Source: Mimachlamys varia
Taxonomy: Eukaryota > Mollusca > Bivalvia > Pectinida > Pectinidae
Assembly: GCA_947623455.1 (NCBI GenBank)
Contig: OX392529.1
Span: forward strand, 6,572,001 to 6,636,000
Length of the DNA stretch: 64,000 bases
Direction of reading: 5' to 3'
The position numbers and the translations under genes are program-made. The notes beneath the pieces were generated by a model, which saw nothing but the letters and a program-made list of their open reading frames with translations, ran no database searches and had not been told where the DNA came from. Shown one piece after another: positions 62,801 to 64,000 of this stretch (positions are counted from its first letter, which is position 1; every line of letters starts with the position of its first letter).

Positions 62801-64000
62801 TATTTTCTGTTTTAGATATTGGTGTATGGGATTGTGAGGTTTTCTGTTTTAGATATTGGGGTATGGGATTGTCAGATTTTCTGTTTTAGATATTGGGGTA
62901 TGGGATTGTCAGATTTTCTGTTTTATATATTGGGGTATGGGATTGTCAGCTTTTCTGTTTTATATATTGGGGTATAGGATTGTGAGGTTTTCTGTTTTAT
63001 ATATTGGGTATGGGATTGTCAGCTTTTCTGTTTTATATATTGGGGTATGGGATTGTGAGGTTTTCTGTTTTAGATATTGGGTATGGGATTGTCAGCTTTT
63101 CTGTTTTAGATATTGGGGTATGGGATTGTGAGGTTTTCTGTTTTAGATATTGGGGTATGGGATTGTGAGGTTTTCTGTTTTAGATATTGGGGTATGGGAT
63201 TGTCAGATTTTCTGTTTTATATATTGGGGTATGGGATTGTCAGATTTTCTGTTTTATACATGTATATTGGGGTATGGGATTGTGAGGTTTTCTGTTTTAG
63301 ATATTTGGGTATGGGATTGTGAGGTTTTCTGTTTTATATATCGGGGTATGGGATTGTGAGGTTTTCTGTTTTAGATATTGGGGTATGGGATTGTCAGCTT
63401 TTCTGTTTTATATATTGGAGTATGGGATTGTCAGCTTTTCTGTTTTATATATTGGGGTATGGGATTGTGAGGTTTTCTGTTTTAGATATTGGGGTATGGG
63501 ATTGTCAGCTTTTCTGTTTTATATATTGGAGTATGGGATTGTCAGATTTTCTGTTTGATATATTGGAGTATGGGATTGTCAGATTTTCTGTTTGATATAT
63601 TGGAGTATGGGATTGTCAGATTTTCTGTTTTAGATATTGGGGTATGGGATTGTCAGATTTTCTGTTTTAGATATTGGAGTATGGGATTGTCAGATTTTCT
63701 GTTTTAGATATTGGGGTATGGGATTGTGAGGTTTTCTGTTTTAGATATTGGAGTATGGGATTGTCATATTTTCTGTTTTATATATTGGGGTATGGGATTG
63801 TGAGGTTTTCTGTTTTAGATATTGGGGTATGGGATTGTGAGGTTTTCTGTTTTATATATAGGGGTATGGGATTGTGAGGTTTTCTGTTTTATATATCGGG
63901 GTATGGGATTGTGAGGTTTTCTGTTTTAGATATTGGGGTATGGGATTGTCAGCTTTTCTGTTTTATATATTGGATTATGAGATTGTCAGATTTTCTGTTT
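59815..64000. repeat. 37-bp satellite array (about 113 copies), runs off the window
   Basis: The unit is TTTTCTGTTTTAGATATTGG followed by GGTATGGGATTGTGAGG. Strong strand asymmetry: T and G dominate the plus strand and C is nearly absent. GTCAG, GTCAT and GTGAGG are the main variants. A 518-bp block (14 units) is repeated: an unusual unit with TTAGGCTATGGGATGG lies near 61530 and 62048, and TTTTTGATATTGGAGTCTGG lies near 61257 and 61775. Short plus frames simply rotate through the three phases. Confidence 0.95.

Noticed and set aside
1..64000. Centromere or telomere identity
   Set aside because: No TTAGGG-type telomere repeat was seen, and no single dominant long-period satellite; array richness alone does not show centromere function.

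Overview
This window is eukaryotic, non-coding-rich DNA. By my estimate about 70 percent of it (roughly 45 of 64 kb) is minisatellite or satellite tandem repeat. The monomers fall into about 17 blocks with unit lengths of 21 to 54 bp. There are no operons, no bacterial-type ribosome sites and no compact gene order. The one clear protein relic is a decayed reverse transcriptase whose wording (a GIPMGTNCAPLLADL block and a YIDD box) I associate with retroelements common in marine invertebrates. A bivalve mollusc or another lophotrochozoan is my best guess for the source, at low confidence.

Layout. 1-4885: a 53-bp satellite interrupted by two copies of a 945-bp TA-flanked inverted-repeat element; a segment of at least 1661 bp carrying satellite plus element is repeated at a 2062-bp offset. 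4886-11099: mostly single-copy sequence with the reverse transcriptase pseudogene on the minus strand (about 6700-8712) and a small 24-bp repeat. 11100-11256: four copies of a 40-bp repeat. 11296-18141: a 42-bp satellite containing a 2.5-kb tandem higher-order duplication. 18142-18870: unique sequence with a small fold-back element. 18871-37885: about 634 copies of a 30-bp monomer in 4.1-6.4 kb higher-order blocks. 37886-40255: unique sequence plus 36-bp and 44-bp minisatellites.

40256-40763: the best candidate for real coding sequence. It has a TATA-like box, a 35-bp minisatellite and a 66-codon first exon ending in a consensus GTAAGT donor. 41063-44700: a 21-bp array, unique sequence, and a 28-bp array split by two copies of a dispersed element that ends in a large hairpin. 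45195-48765: a 35-bp array with a 42-bp array embedded in it. 48798-49089: a strong nested hairpin element. 49842-52339: 54-bp and 38-bp arrays. 52340-55640: 25-bp array. 56829-58390: 33-bp array. 59093-59160: a short fold-back palindrome. 59815-64000: a 37-bp array that runs off the window.

No complete gene or pathway can be described. The long open frames in the arrays arise because some monomer lengths are multiples of three and lack stops in certain frames; I treat them as non-coding. The interest lies in repeat biology: many unrelated minisatellites packed together, higher-order amplification whose arithmetic can be checked to the base, inverted-repeat elements nested in satellites, and one candidate exon whose promoter and 5' leader lie among minisatellites.
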